Source of the DNA: DASULK01 sp036381835
GTDB lineage: Bacteria; Actinomycetota; Actinomycetes; Mycobacteriales; Micromonosporaceae
Length of the DNA: 42,541 bases
NCBI GenBank assembly: GCA_036381835.1
Contig: DASVCA010000138.1
Coordinates: 1 to 42,541 of the forward strand
Reading direction: 5' to 3'
Numbering within the stretch: the stretch's first letter is position 1; each line of letters opens with the position of its first letter. Below are positions 32,305 to 42,541 of the stretch, piece after piece. The notes under the pieces are model-generated. The model saw only the letters and a program-made list of their open reading frames with translations, made no database searches and was not told the origin of the DNA. Position numbers and translations under genes: made by a program.

Positions 32305-32963
32305 TTGGCACCGCCCTTCTTCACCGGCACCTTCGCCGCGGTCCGGATCAGGACCAACCCGCCCTTGGGACCCGGAATGGCGCCCTTGACCAGCAGCAGG
32401 TTGTTCTCGACGTCAACTGCCTGCACAGTCAGGTTCTGCACGGTGTACCGCACGGCACCCATCCGACCGGCCATGCGCAGGCCCTTGAACACCCGTCCCG
32501 GAGTGGAGCAGCCGCCGATGGAACCGGGCGAGCGGTGCTTGCGCTCGACGCCGTGGCTGGCCCGCAGACCGCCGAAGCCGTGCCGCTTCATCACACCGGC
32601 GAAGCCCTTACCCTTGGTCTTGCCGGTCACATCGATCAGCGCGCCCGGGGTGAACGCCTCGACGGTCACCTCCTGGCCCACCTGGTAGTCGTTCGCGTCG
32701 CTGGTGCGCAACTCGACGAGATGCCGCCGCGGCGCGGCGCCGGCCTTCGCGAAGTGTCCGGCGATCGGCTTGTTGACCTTACGCGGATCGATTGCACCGT
32801 ACGCCAACTGGACCGCCGAGTAGCCGTCCTTGTCGGGGGTGCGGACCTGGGTCACGACGCACGGGCCGGCCTGCACCACGGTCACCGGGACAACCCGGTT
32901 GTTGTCCCAGACCTGGGTCATGCCGAGCTTGGCGCCCAGGATGCCCTTCACTTGCCTGTCCAT
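32301..32963 (-). CDS. rplC: 50S ribosomal protein L3
   Basis: Early assembly protein near the peptidyl transferase centre, 220 aa. It has VKGILGAKLGMTQVWDNN, DVTGKTKGKGFAGVMKRHGF, SHGVERKHRSPGSIGGCSTPG, RVFKGLRMAGRMG and VKGAIPGPKGGLVLI. It lies 11 nt after rpsJ. Confidence 0.98.
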   Translation of the reverse strand: MDRQVKGILGAKLGMTQVWDNNRVVPVTVVQAGPCVVTQVRTPDKDGYSAVQLAYGAIDPRKVNKPIAGHFAKAGAAPRRHLVELRTSDANDYQVGQEVTVEAFTPGALIDVTGKTKGKGFAGVMKRHGFGGLRASHGVERKHRSPGSIGGCSTPGRVFKGLRMAGRMGAVRYTVQNLTVQAVDVENNLLLVKGAIPGPKGGLVLIRTAAKVPVKKGGAK

Positions 32964-32974
32964 TAGTCCGGTCC

Positions 32975-33283
32975 CTACAGCTTGATCTCGATGTCGACGC
33001 CAGCCGGCAGATCGAGGCGCATGAGCGAGTCGACCGTCTTCGGGGTCGGATCGATGATGTCGATCAGACGCTTGTGCGTGCGCATCTCGAAGTGCTCGCG
33101 CGAGTCCTTGTACTTGTGCGGCGAACGGATCACGCAGAAACGGTTGATCTCCGTGGGCAGCGGCACCGGGCCCGCGACCTGCGCCCCGGTGCGCGTCACC
33201 GTCTCGACGATCTTCTTCGCCGAGGAGTCGACGACCTCGTGGTCGTAGGCCTTGAGCCGGATGCGGATCTTCTGTCCCGCCAT
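32975..33283 (-). CDS. rpsJ: 30S ribosomal protein S10 (NusE)
   Basis: Small-subunit head protein and transcription antitermination partner of NusB/NusG, 102 aa. It has MAGQKIRIRLKAYDHEVVDS, AGPVPLPTEINRFCVIRSPH, DSREHFEMRTHKRLIDI and ending PAGVDIEIKL. The frame is open upstream to 33409 but ATG 33283 matches the family. It is first in the S10 operon, with a structured leader and no obvious promoter in the 292-nt gap. Confidence 0.98.
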   Translation of the reverse strand: MAGQKIRIRLKAYDHEVVDSSAKKIVETVTRTGAQVAGPVPLPTEINRFCVIRSPHKYKDSREHFEMRTHKRLIDIIDPTPKTVDSLMRLDLPAGVDIEIKL

Positions 33284-33318
33284 GGTGGCTTCTGTTCCTT
33301 CTCTCGATGCCGCTGTGT

Positions 33319-33372
33319 CGCGGGGGCTTGTCCCGGCTTTCGCCGACCCCCGCGGTCGGGCGTGTCGCGCCC
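33319..33372 (-). ncRNA. Tandem-hairpin leader element of rpsJ
   Basis: On the minus strand a 5-bp hairpin GGGCG/CGCCC (33358-33372, loop CGACA) is followed by a GAC linker and a larger hairpin (CGCGGGGG at 33347-33354 with CCCCCGCG at 33319-33326). Inside the larger one CGGC-GAAA-GCCG forms a GNRA-capped stem. The element ends 35 nt upstream of the rpsJ ATG. Twenty bases (33349-33368) are identical to 38080-38099 in the rpsL leader, and the hairpin-linker-hairpin order is the same. Confidence 0.6.
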
Positions 33373-33477
33373 TCGGGTCAGGCTCCGCCGCAGGTTTCGA
33401 CTCCGTCATCCTGCTCGCGGATCAACCCTGCCTACGGGGGTCATGCGCCGGCCTTCCGACAGACCGACGCCGCGCGA

Positions 33478-33560
33478 GGGTGGTCGGCGACCGTGGGCCG
33501 CCAACCACCCCTGCGCGAACGCAACCTAGCTAGTATGCCGTACCGCGCTACGGCATGCTA
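33478..33560 (-). terminator. Double hairpin after tuf
   Basis: Starting 15 nt after the tuf stop: a 12-bp stem with one mismatch (33531-33542 with 33549-33560, 6-nt loop), then a second 12-bp stem (33478-33489 with 33499-33510). The second has a G-U pair in the minus-strand RNA and a C-A mismatch in the plus-strand RNA, which supports function on the minus strand. No T-run. Confidence 0.65.
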
Positions 33561-33575
33561 ATCGGGGTTACCTAC

Positions 33576-34769
33576 TCACTTAATGATCTTGGTGACGCGA
33601 CCGGCGCCGACCGTCCGGCCACCCTCCCGGATCGCGAAGCGAAGGTTCTCCTCCATCGCGATCGGCTGGATGAGCTTGACGGTCATCGTGGTGTTGTCAC
33701 CCGGCATGACCATCTCGGTGCCCTCGGGCAGGGTCACGACGCCGGTGACGTCCGTGGTCCGGAAGTAGAACTGCGGACGGTAGTTCTGGAAGAACGGCGT
33801 GTGCCGGCCACCCTCCTCCTTGGAGAGCACGTACACGGTCGCCTCGAACTCGGTGTGCGGCGTGGTCGTGCCGGGCTTGATAACGACCATGCCCCGCTCG
33901 ACTTCCTCACGCTTCACACCACGCAGCAGCAGACCGACGTTCTCACCCGCACGGGCCTCGTCGAGGACCTTACGGAACATCTCGATCGCGGTGACCGTGG
34001 TCTTGAGCGACTTCTCCTTGATGCCGACGATCTCGACTTCCTCGTTCGGCTTGAGCACGCCCCGCTCGACCCGACCGGTCACCACGGTGCCGCGACCGGT
34101 GATCGTGAAGACGTCCTCGATCGGCATCAGGAACGGCTTGTCGACCTCACGCACCGGGTCCGGGATCGCGGTGTCGACGGCGTCCATCAGCTGCATGAGC
34201 CGCTCGGTCCACTCCGGGTCGCCCTCGAGCGCTTTGAGCGCCGAGACCCGCACGACCGGGACGTCGTCGCCGGGGAACTCGTAGTTGTTCAGCAGCTCCC
34301 GGACCTCGAGCTCGACCAGCTCGAGCAGCTCCTCGTCCTCGACCATGTCGGCCTTGTTCAGCGCGACCACGATGTACGGCACGCCGACCTGACGGGCCAG
34401 CAGCACGTGCTCCTTGGTCTGCGGCATCGGACCGTCGGTCGCCGCCACCACCAGGATCGCGCCGTCCATCTGGGCGGCACCGGTGATCATGTTCTTGATG
34501 TAGTCGGCGTGACCCGGGCAGTCGACGTGCGCGTAGTGCCGCCGCTCGGTCTGGTACTCGACGTGCGAGATCGAGATGGTGATACCGCGGGCCTTCTCCT
34601 CGGGTGCCTTGTCGATCTGGTCGAACGGCGTGTACGGGTTCAGGTCCGGCATCTTGTCGTGCAGGACCTTGGTGATGGCCGCCGTCAGCGTCGTCTTACC
34701 GTGGTCGATGTGACCAATGGTGCCGATGTTGACGTGCGGCTTAGTCCGCTCGAACTTCGCCTTCGCCAC
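33576..34769 (-). CDS. tuf: Elongation factor Tu
   Basis: GTPase delivering aminoacyl-tRNA to the ribosome, 397 aa. P-loop GHIDHGKTTL, switch EEKARGITI, DCPGHADYIKNMI, and NKAD are present; domain 2 has FTITGRGTVVTGRVERG. The start is GTG 34769 with AGGAGG upstream; the frame beyond it to 34979 is non-coding. Hairpins on both sides separate it from fusA and rpsJ, so it looks like its own transcription unit. Confidence 0.99.
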   Translation of the reverse strand: MAKAKFERTKPHVNIGTIGHIDHGKTTLTAAITKVLHDKMPDLNPYTPFDQIDKAPEEKARGITISISHVEYQTERRHYAHVDCPGHADYIKNMITGAAQMDGAILVVAATDGPMPQTKEHVLLARQVGVPYIVVALNKADMVEDEELLELVELEVRELLNNYEFPGDDVPVVRVSALKALEGDPEWTERLMQLMDAVDTAIPDPVREVDKPFLMPIEDVFTITGRGTVVTGRVERGVLKPNEEVEIVGIKEKSLKTTVTAIEMFRKVLDEARAGENVGLLLRGVKREEVERGMVVIKPGTTTPHTEFEATVYVLSKEEGGRHTPFFQNYRPQFYFRTTDVTGVVTLPEGTEMVMPGDNTTMTVKLIQPIAMEENLRFAIREGGRTVGAGRVTKIIK

Positions 34770-34843
34770 TGGTGTCCTCCTGTGGACTTCTTGGTTCGTA
34801 CGCCCGGTGCGCCGGTCGGCGCTTAGGACTCTGTCGACAGCCT

Positions 34844-34932
34844 CTCCGGCCTTGCGGCCGGAGTACTTATGGGTCCTTGCAGCGGTAGAGCCTGCAGGCC
34901 CGGTCTCATGCAGCCCACCGCGGAGACCGCGG
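34844..34932 (-). other. Hairpins in the fusA-tuf gap (tuf leader)
   Basis: Gap 34770-34975 holds, besides the fusA terminator, two perfect hairpins: CTCCGGCC-TTGC-GGCCGGAG (34844-34863) and CCGCGG-AGA-CCGCGG (34918-34932). The first would lie in a tuf leader. No promoter could be assigned with confidence. Confidence 0.45.
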
Positions 34933-34944
34933 ATGTGCTCCGAT

Positions 34945-34973
34945 CCGGTGCGCGCCCGGCCGGCGCGCACCGG
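34945..34973 (-). terminator. Terminator after fusA
   Basis: A perfect 12-bp inverted repeat CCGGTGCGCGCC/GGCGCGCACCGG with a 5-nt loop begins 2 nt after the fusA TGA. No T-run. It should reduce read-through from the str operon into tuf. Confidence 0.7.
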
Positions 34974-34975
34974 GA

Positions 34976-37072
34976 TCACGCACCCGTCGCCTTCGCGATG
35001 ATCTCCTTTGCCACGTTCTGCGGAACCTCGGCGTAGGAGTCGAACTGCATGCTGTAGCTAGCCCGGCCCTGCGTCTTCGACCGCAGGTCGCCGACGTAGC
35101 CGAACATCTCCGACAGCGGCACCAGGGCGCGGACGACGCGGGCTCCGCCGCGCTCCTCCATCGCCTGGATGATGCCACGACGGGAGTTAAGGTCGCCGAT
35201 GACGTCACCCATGTTCTCCTCAGGAGTGGTGACCTCAACGGCCATCATCGGCTCGAGGAGTACTGGATCGGCCCGCCGCGCGGCCTCCTTCAGCGCCATC
35301 GAGCCAGCGATCTTGAACGCCATCTCAGACGAGTCGACCTCGTGGTACTGACCGTCTACCAGCGTCAACTTGATCCCGACCAGCGGGTAACCGGCCAGGA
35401 CGCCGTACTGCATCGCATCCTGCGCACCGGCGTCCACCGACGGGATGAACTCCTTCGGAACGCGCCCACCGGTGACCGCGTTGGCGAACTCGTACGTCGG
35501 CGAGTCGGGGCCGAGCGGCAGCGGTTCGACGTTGATAACGACTCGCGCGTACTGCCCGGAACCACCGGTCTGCTTCTTGTGGGTGTATTCGATCCGCTCG
35601 ACCGCCTTGCGGATCGTCTCCCGGTAGGCCACCTGCGGCTTGCCGATGTTCGCCTCGACGTTGAACTCGCGCCGCATCCGGTCGACCAGGATGTCCAGGT
35701 GCAGCTCACCCATCCCGGAGATGACCGTCTGCCCGGTCTCCTCGTCCAGCTTGACGCGGAACGTCGGGTCCTCCTCGGCCAGACGCTGAATCGCGGTGCT
35801 CAGCTTCTCCTGGTCCGACTTGGTCTTCGGCTCGATGGCCACCTCGATCACCGGCTCCGGGAAGGTCATCGCCTCGAGGATCACCGGGTTCGACGGGTCG
35901 CAGAGGGTGTCACCGGTCGTGGTCTGCTTCAGCCCCTGCACGGCGATGATGTCGCCTGCCTGCGCGCTGGATCGCTCCTCGCGCTTGTTGGCGTGCATCT
36001 GGTAGATCTTGCCGATGCGTTCCTTGCGGTCCTTCGTCGAATTCATCACCTGGGCACCGGACTCGACCGTGCCGGAGTAGATCCGGACGTAGGTCAGCTT
36101 GCCCAGGTGCCGGTCGGTCTGAATCTTGAAGGCCAGCGCGGCGAACGGCTCCGACGTTGACGGCTTCCGGCTGAGCGGGGTCTCGCCGTCGAGTGCCGTG
36201 CCGTCAATCGCCGGGATGTCCAGCGGCGACGGCAGGTAGTCGACGACGGCGTCGAGCATGGGCTGAATGCCCTTGTTCTTGAAAGCGGAGCCGCACAGCA
36301 CGGGGTTCAGCTTGTTGGCGATCGTCGCCCGACGGATGCCGGCCTTGATCTCCTCCACGGAGAGCTCCTCGCCCTCGAGGTACTTCTCCATGATCGCGTC
36401 GTCGGCCTCGGCCAGCGTCTCGACGAGCTTCTCGCGCCATTCGGCGACGGCGTCGGCGAGATCGGCCGGGATCTCCTCGACCGTGTAGTCCTCGCCCTTC
36501 TTGGTCTCGCCCCGCCAAGTGAGCGCTCGCATCCCGATGAGGTCGACGACGCCGATGAAGTCGGCCTCTGCACCGATCGGCAGTTGAAGCACCAGCGGGT
36601 TGGCGTTCAGCCGGTCCTTCATCATCTCGACGCAGCGGAAGAAGTCGGCACCGGTGCGGTCGAGCTTGTTGACGAAGCACATCCGCGGCACGCGGTACTT
36701 CTCCGCCTGCCGCCACACCTGCTCGGTCTGCGGCTCCACGCCGGCCACGCCGTCGTATACCGCGACCGCGCCGTCGAGCACACGCAGCGAACGCTCGACC
36801 TCGACCGTGAAGTCGACGTGGCCGGGCGTGTCGATGATCTGGATGGTGTGGCCCTTCCACGCGCACTTCGTGGCGGCGGAGGTGATGGTGATGCCCCGCT
36901 CCTGTTCCTGCTCCATCCAGTCCATCACGGCGGCGCCCTCGTGGACCTCGCCGATCTTGTACGTGATACCGGTGTAGAACAGGATCCGCTCGGTGGTGGT
37001 GGTCTTACCGGCATCGATGTGTGCCATGATGCCGATGTTGCGGAGCTTTGCGAGCGCTTCTGCGGCGGCCAC
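34976..37072 (-). CDS. fusA: Elongation factor G
   Basis: GTPase that drives translocation and, with RRF, recycling. It is 698 aa. P-loop AHIDAGKTTTTERIL, switch II region DTPGHVDFTVEVERSLRVLDGA, NKLDRTGAD, and domain IV GGSGQYARVVI and GYPLVGIKLTLVDG are present; it ends VAKEIIAKATGA. It starts at GTG 37072 with GGGAT just upstream, 33 nt after rpsG. Confidence 0.99.
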   Translation of the reverse strand: MAAAEALAKLRNIGIMAHIDAGKTTTTERILFYTGITYKIGEVHEGAAVMDWMEQEQERGITITSAATKCAWKGHTIQIIDTPGHVDFTVEVERSLRVLDGAVAVYDGVAGVEPQTEQVWRQAEKYRVPRMCFVNKLDRTGADFFRCVEMMKDRLNANPLVLQLPIGAEADFIGVVDLIGMRALTWRGETKKGEDYTVEEIPADLADAVAEWREKLVETLAEADDAIMEKYLEGEELSVEEIKAGIRRATIANKLNPVLCGSAFKNKGIQPMLDAVVDYLPSPLDIPAIDGTALDGETPLSRKPSTSEPFAALAFKIQTDRHLGKLTYVRIYSGTVESGAQVMNSTKDRKERIGKIYQMHANKREERSSAQAGDIIAVQGLKQTTTGDTLCDPSNPVILEAMTFPEPVIEVAIEPKTKSDQEKLSTAIQRLAEEDPTFRVKLDEETGQTVISGMGELHLDILVDRMRREFNVEANIGKPQVAYRETIRKAVERIEYTHKKQTGGSGQYARVVINVEPLPLGPDSPTYEFANAVTGGRVPKEFIPSVDAGAQDAMQYGVLAGYPLVGIKLTLVDGQYHEVDSSEMAFKIAGSMALKEAARRADPVLLEPMMAVEVTTPEENMGDVIGDLNSRRGIIQAMEERGGARVVRALVPLSEMFGYVGDLRSKTQGRASYSMQFDSYAEVPQNVAKEIIAKATGA

Positions 37073-37105
37073 GGTAATCCCTAACTCTTCGTCGTGCCGG
37101 ACGGC

Positions 37106-37576
37106 TTACCAGCGATAGTGCGCGAAGGCCTTGTTCGACTCGGCCATCTTGTGCGTGTCTTCGCGCCGCTTGACGGCGGCACCCAGGCCGTTGCTCGCGT
37201 CGAGCAGCTCGTTCATCAGGCGCTCGACCATCGTCTTCTCCCGGCGGACCCGGGCGTACTGGACCAGCCAACGCAGGCCGAGCGTGGTGGCGCGGGCCGG
37301 CCGCACCTCGACCGGCACCTGGTAGGTGGCACCACCGACGCGGCGGCTACGCACCTCAAGGGTCGGCTTCACGTTGTCCATCGCCCGCTTCAGCGTGACC
37401 ACCGGGTCGGTGCCGGTCTTCTCCCGGCAACCCTCCAGCGCGCCGTAGACGATGCGCTCGGCGAGCTGCCGCTTGCCGCGCAGCAGGACTTTGTTGATCA
37501 GCTGCGTGACCAGCGGCGAGTTGTACACCGGGTCCGCGACGACGGGGCGGCGCGGAGCGGGGCCCTTACGCGGCAT
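37106..37576 (-). CDS. rpsG: 30S ribosomal protein S7
   Basis: Head assembly protein, 156 aa. It has MPRKGPAPRRPVVADPVYNS, LVTQLINKVLLRGKRQLAE, RVGGATYQVPVEVRPARATT and the end ESNKAFAHYRW. ATG 37576 lies one base after the rpsL stop. S7 regulates the str operon in E. coli by binding the rpsL-rpsG spacer, which cannot apply here because the spacer is absent. Confidence 0.98.
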   Translation of the reverse strand: MPRKGPAPRRPVVADPVYNSPLVTQLINKVLLRGKRQLAERIVYGALEGCREKTGTDPVVTLKRAMDNVKPTLEVRSRRVGGATYQVPVEVRPARATTLGLRWLVQYARVRREKTMVERLMNELLDASNGLGAAVKRREDTHKMAESNKAFAHYRW

Positions 37577-37577
37577 G

Positions 37578-37952
<375 letters not shown>

Positions 37953-38065
37953 CGGGTTTCTCCGCTCCCTGTCTGCCGTTATGGGCCGCCGGTCCACGGC
38001 GGCGCCGTCTGCCTCAGTCGCCCTCGCGGGTGACTCTCAACTACCACTCCGACCAGGGCCACCCG

Positions 38066-38101
38066 CGCGGGCTCCGGCACCCGCGGTCGGGCGTGTCGCC
38101 C
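38066..38101 (-). ncRNA. Tandem-hairpin leader element of rpsL
   Basis: On the minus strand the hairpin GGGCG-ACA-CGCCC (38089-38101) is followed by a GAC linker (38086-38088) and the hairpin CGCGGG/CCCGCG (38080-38085 with 38066-38071, 8-nt loop). The same order and a 20-nt identical core occur before rpsJ. It lies within the inferred rpsL leader, about 115-150 nt before the start codon. Confidence 0.6.
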
Positions 38102-38197
38102 AGTTCACGGTCCCGGCACGCGCTTGCGACGCGTACCTATTGGTCTGGCCATGCGGCTCGACATCCGGCTACCCGGCGCGGACGCACGCACGACTCA

Positions 38198-38281
38198 CCC
38201 AGGTGTGCCTGGGCACGAGGGGAAAGAGTACCCACCGTAGAGGCACAGGTCAAAACGGAGCCTGGAAGCATCGCCGCTTCC
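38198..38281 (-). promoter_or_regulatory. Promoter of the rpsL-rpsG-fusA operon with flanking inverted repeats
   Basis: A -35 TTGACC (38253-38248) and -10 TACTCT (38230-38225) are separated by exactly 17 nt, the best -35 match in the window. An inverted repeat GGAAGC-6 nt-GCTTCC (38264-38281) ends 11 nt upstream of the -35, and a hairpin CCCAGG-TGTG-CCTGGG (38198-38213) would be the first structure in the transcript. The rest of the 436-nt gap 37953-38388 holds the tandem-hairpin element and an isolated TAGAAT (38343-38338) without a -35. Confidence 0.65.
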
Positions 38282-38388
38282 TGTCATTCGGACCGTTTCG
38301 CCGCTGCTCCGCCTACGGCAAGCGACTCCAGCAGACCATTCTACCGGCTGGCGACGGCTGCGCTGCCGCACCCCCGGATTGCCCCGCG

Positions 38389-38856
38389 CTACACGAGGTG
38401 CAGCAGAAGAACGACGAGGAAAGCCAGAAAGGTGATGGCAAGACCGGCCGCACCGCAGCTGATCCCCGCGATGACCAGTCCACGACCGGTGAACCGGACC
38501 GCGGGGGGTGGGGACGGACGGCGAATCTGCCGGTGTCCGGCGAGGCCCAGCGCGACAGCGGCCGACCCGAGCAACGTGCCGAGGATGGCGAACGCACCCG
38601 CCACCCAGGCACCCCACCCACCGGCCACGCCGGCCAGACCGAAGCAGGCGACTGCCAAGGAGACGAGCACCGACCCGACTCCAGCCACCAGCGAGCCGAC
38701 CGCCGGGCCCGACACCACCGGAGGCACGTCGAGGTGCACCAGGCCGAACGGAGTACCGGGCACATGCTCGACTCGTCGGGGCGAATGCCAGGCGTCGGGT
38801 GGCGGCGGCACCGCGGGCGGTGGCGACGCCGATGCCGGCTGCCCCTGTTGTGTCAC
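38389..38856 (-). CDS. Small multi-pass membrane protein of unknown function (a)
   Basis: 155 aa, not recognised. It has a Pro/Ala/Ser/Gln-rich cytosolic start (about 45 residues), then about three transmembrane segments: roughly residues 50-75, 80-105 and 127-152, the last ending in LVVLLLHLV at the C-terminus. The layout resembles DUF4190-type proteins, but this is only a resemblance. It starts at GTG with GGGAGGG just upstream. It lies between rpoC and the rpsL promoter and 96 nt after a second small membrane protein, so the two are probably one unit. Confidence 0.75.
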   Translation of the reverse strand: MTQQGQPASASPPPAVPPPPDAWHSPRRVEHVPGTPFGLVHLDVPPVVSGPAVGSLVAGVGSVLVSLAVACFGLAGVAGGWGAWVAGAFAILGTLLGSAAVALGLAGHRQIRRPSPPPAVRFTGRGLVIAGISCGAAGLAITFLAFLVVLLLHLV

Positions 38857-38952
38857 AGACCCTCCCCACTCATCGCCACCGTACCTGCCCGATCTCGGTA
38901 CGCACCGGACCGCCCCGCGTCAGGCTACCGCCGTCGAGACCGCGCGCCACGA

Positions 38953-39315
38953 TCAGTCGAAATTCGGGGCGAAGTCGTGTCCGACCCCGGCGCCGACCAT
39001 CCGGATCACGCCGATCACGACCGCGGCGACGGTGACGCTCGCCGCCAGCAGCAACCCGATCCCGGCCAGCAGCTCGCCGCGCCGGATCAGCGCGGCACCG
39101 GTCAGATACCCGCCGGACGCAACGGCCTCCCGCCGCGCCTGTCGAGCGAGCAGCATCGCCACGGTCGCGGGCACGACACCGCCGACGCACGGCCCCGTGA
39201 CCGCAGCCACCAGCCCGAGCACGAAAACCGCGCGTGCCTTGCTCGAACGCACGGGATCGGGGTCGAGTGGGTGTCGCAGGGCCGCCGGCTGCCAGAGCGG
39301 CGGTGTGGTCTGCAC
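38953..39315 (-). CDS. Small membrane protein of unknown function (b)
   Basis: 120 aa, not recognised. A proline-rich N-terminus (QTTPPLWQPAAL) precedes two hydrophobic segments, about residues 29-54 and 82-106, with RQARREAVASGGY between them. The hydrophobic pattern and the RQARREA-type loop resemble DUF4190 proteins, in which a GRRQ-like loop separates two helices. It starts at GTG 39315, only 19 nt after the rpoC terminator hairpin, with AGG 8 nt upstream. Confidence 0.72.
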   Translation of the reverse strand: MQTTPPLWQPAALRHPLDPDPVRSSKARAVFVLGLVAAVTGPCVGGVVPATVAMLLARQARREAVASGGYLTGAALIRRGELLAGIGLLLAASVTVAAVVIGVIRMVGAGVGHDFAPNFD

Positions 39316-39334
39316 GGGTTCAGCCTACAAAGCG

Positions 39335-39370
39335 GGGCGCTCCGCACGCGGGTCCGCGTGCGGAGCGCCC
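39335..39370 (-). terminator. Terminator after rpoC
   Basis: A perfect 16-bp inverted repeat (39335-39350 with 39355-39370) and a 4-nt loop begins 12 nt after the rpoC TAG. On the minus strand it is followed by CGCTTTG, a short T-run. It is the strongest terminator-like signal in the window. Confidence 0.85.
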
Positions 39371-39382
39371 TCACGAACGCGA

Positions 39383-42541
<3,159 letters not shown>

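Noticed and set aside
33373..33477. Promoter for rpsJ based on TTGATC
   Set aside because: A -35-like TTGATC exists, but nothing resembling a -10 lies 16-19 nt downstream, so no promoter is called.

Overview
The window is about 70% G+C. It reads as chromosomal DNA of a high-GC actinomycete. Micromonosporaceae is the best guess, inferred from gene order, an F420-type LLM oxidoreductase, a C-to-B split thiamine operon, zinc-type S4, S14 and L36, and GTG/TTG starts; no 16S rRNA is present to prove it. Almost everything is on the minus strand and is transcribed towards position 1. Only four genes are on the plus strand (positions 1187-2916 and 9124-11856).

Left part (1-8960), thiamine. A partial THI5/SsuA-type lipoprotein (1-907) is divergent from an ABC ATPase (1187-1972) that is translationally coupled to an F420-type LLM oxidoreductase (1969-2916). 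Facing them is a seven-gene thiamine operon, in transcription order thiE-thiO-thiS-thiG-tenI/thiE-like-thiD-thiC (8815 down to 2913). Most junctions are 4-bp GTGA/ATGA overlaps. It is preceded by a clear TPP riboswitch (about 8824-8912) and a -10/-35 promoter (8928-8956). ThiO, ThiS, ThiG and a TenI-like protein make the thiazole; ThiC and ThiD make the pyrimidine; ThiE joins them. No thiF is present.

Middle part (9084-16044). An MMPL/RND exporter with its TetR regulator is followed by a convergent set: an aldo/keto reductase, an ABC-F ATPase, an RsmC-like rRNA methyltransferase and truA.

Right part (16069-42541), ribosomal and transcription core. Read in transcription order it is: rpoC (partial), a strong terminator-like hairpin, two small membrane proteins, rpsL-rpsG-fusA, terminator, tuf, terminator, the S10 operon (rpsJ-rplC-rplD-rplW-rplB-rpsS-rplV-rpsC-rplP-rpmC-rpsQ), the spc operon (rplN-rplX-rplE-rpsN-rpsH-rplF-rplR-rpsE-rpmD-rplO), terminator, secY-adk-map, infA-rpmJ, and the alpha operon (rpsM-rpsK-rpsD-rpoA-rplQ), terminator.

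The least explained material lies in the ribosomal intergenic regions. (a) An identical 20-nt core inside a tandem-hairpin module of the same architecture sits in the leaders of both rpsL and rpsJ. (b) A three-way-junction-like RNA of about 69 nt lies just upstream of rpsM-rpsK-rpsD. (c) A nested hairpin interrupts the otherwise tightly packed spc operon just before rpsH. These are candidates for ribosomal-protein autoregulatory RNAs, which are poorly described in Actinobacteria. All structures were read by eye and have not been folded or aligned computationally.
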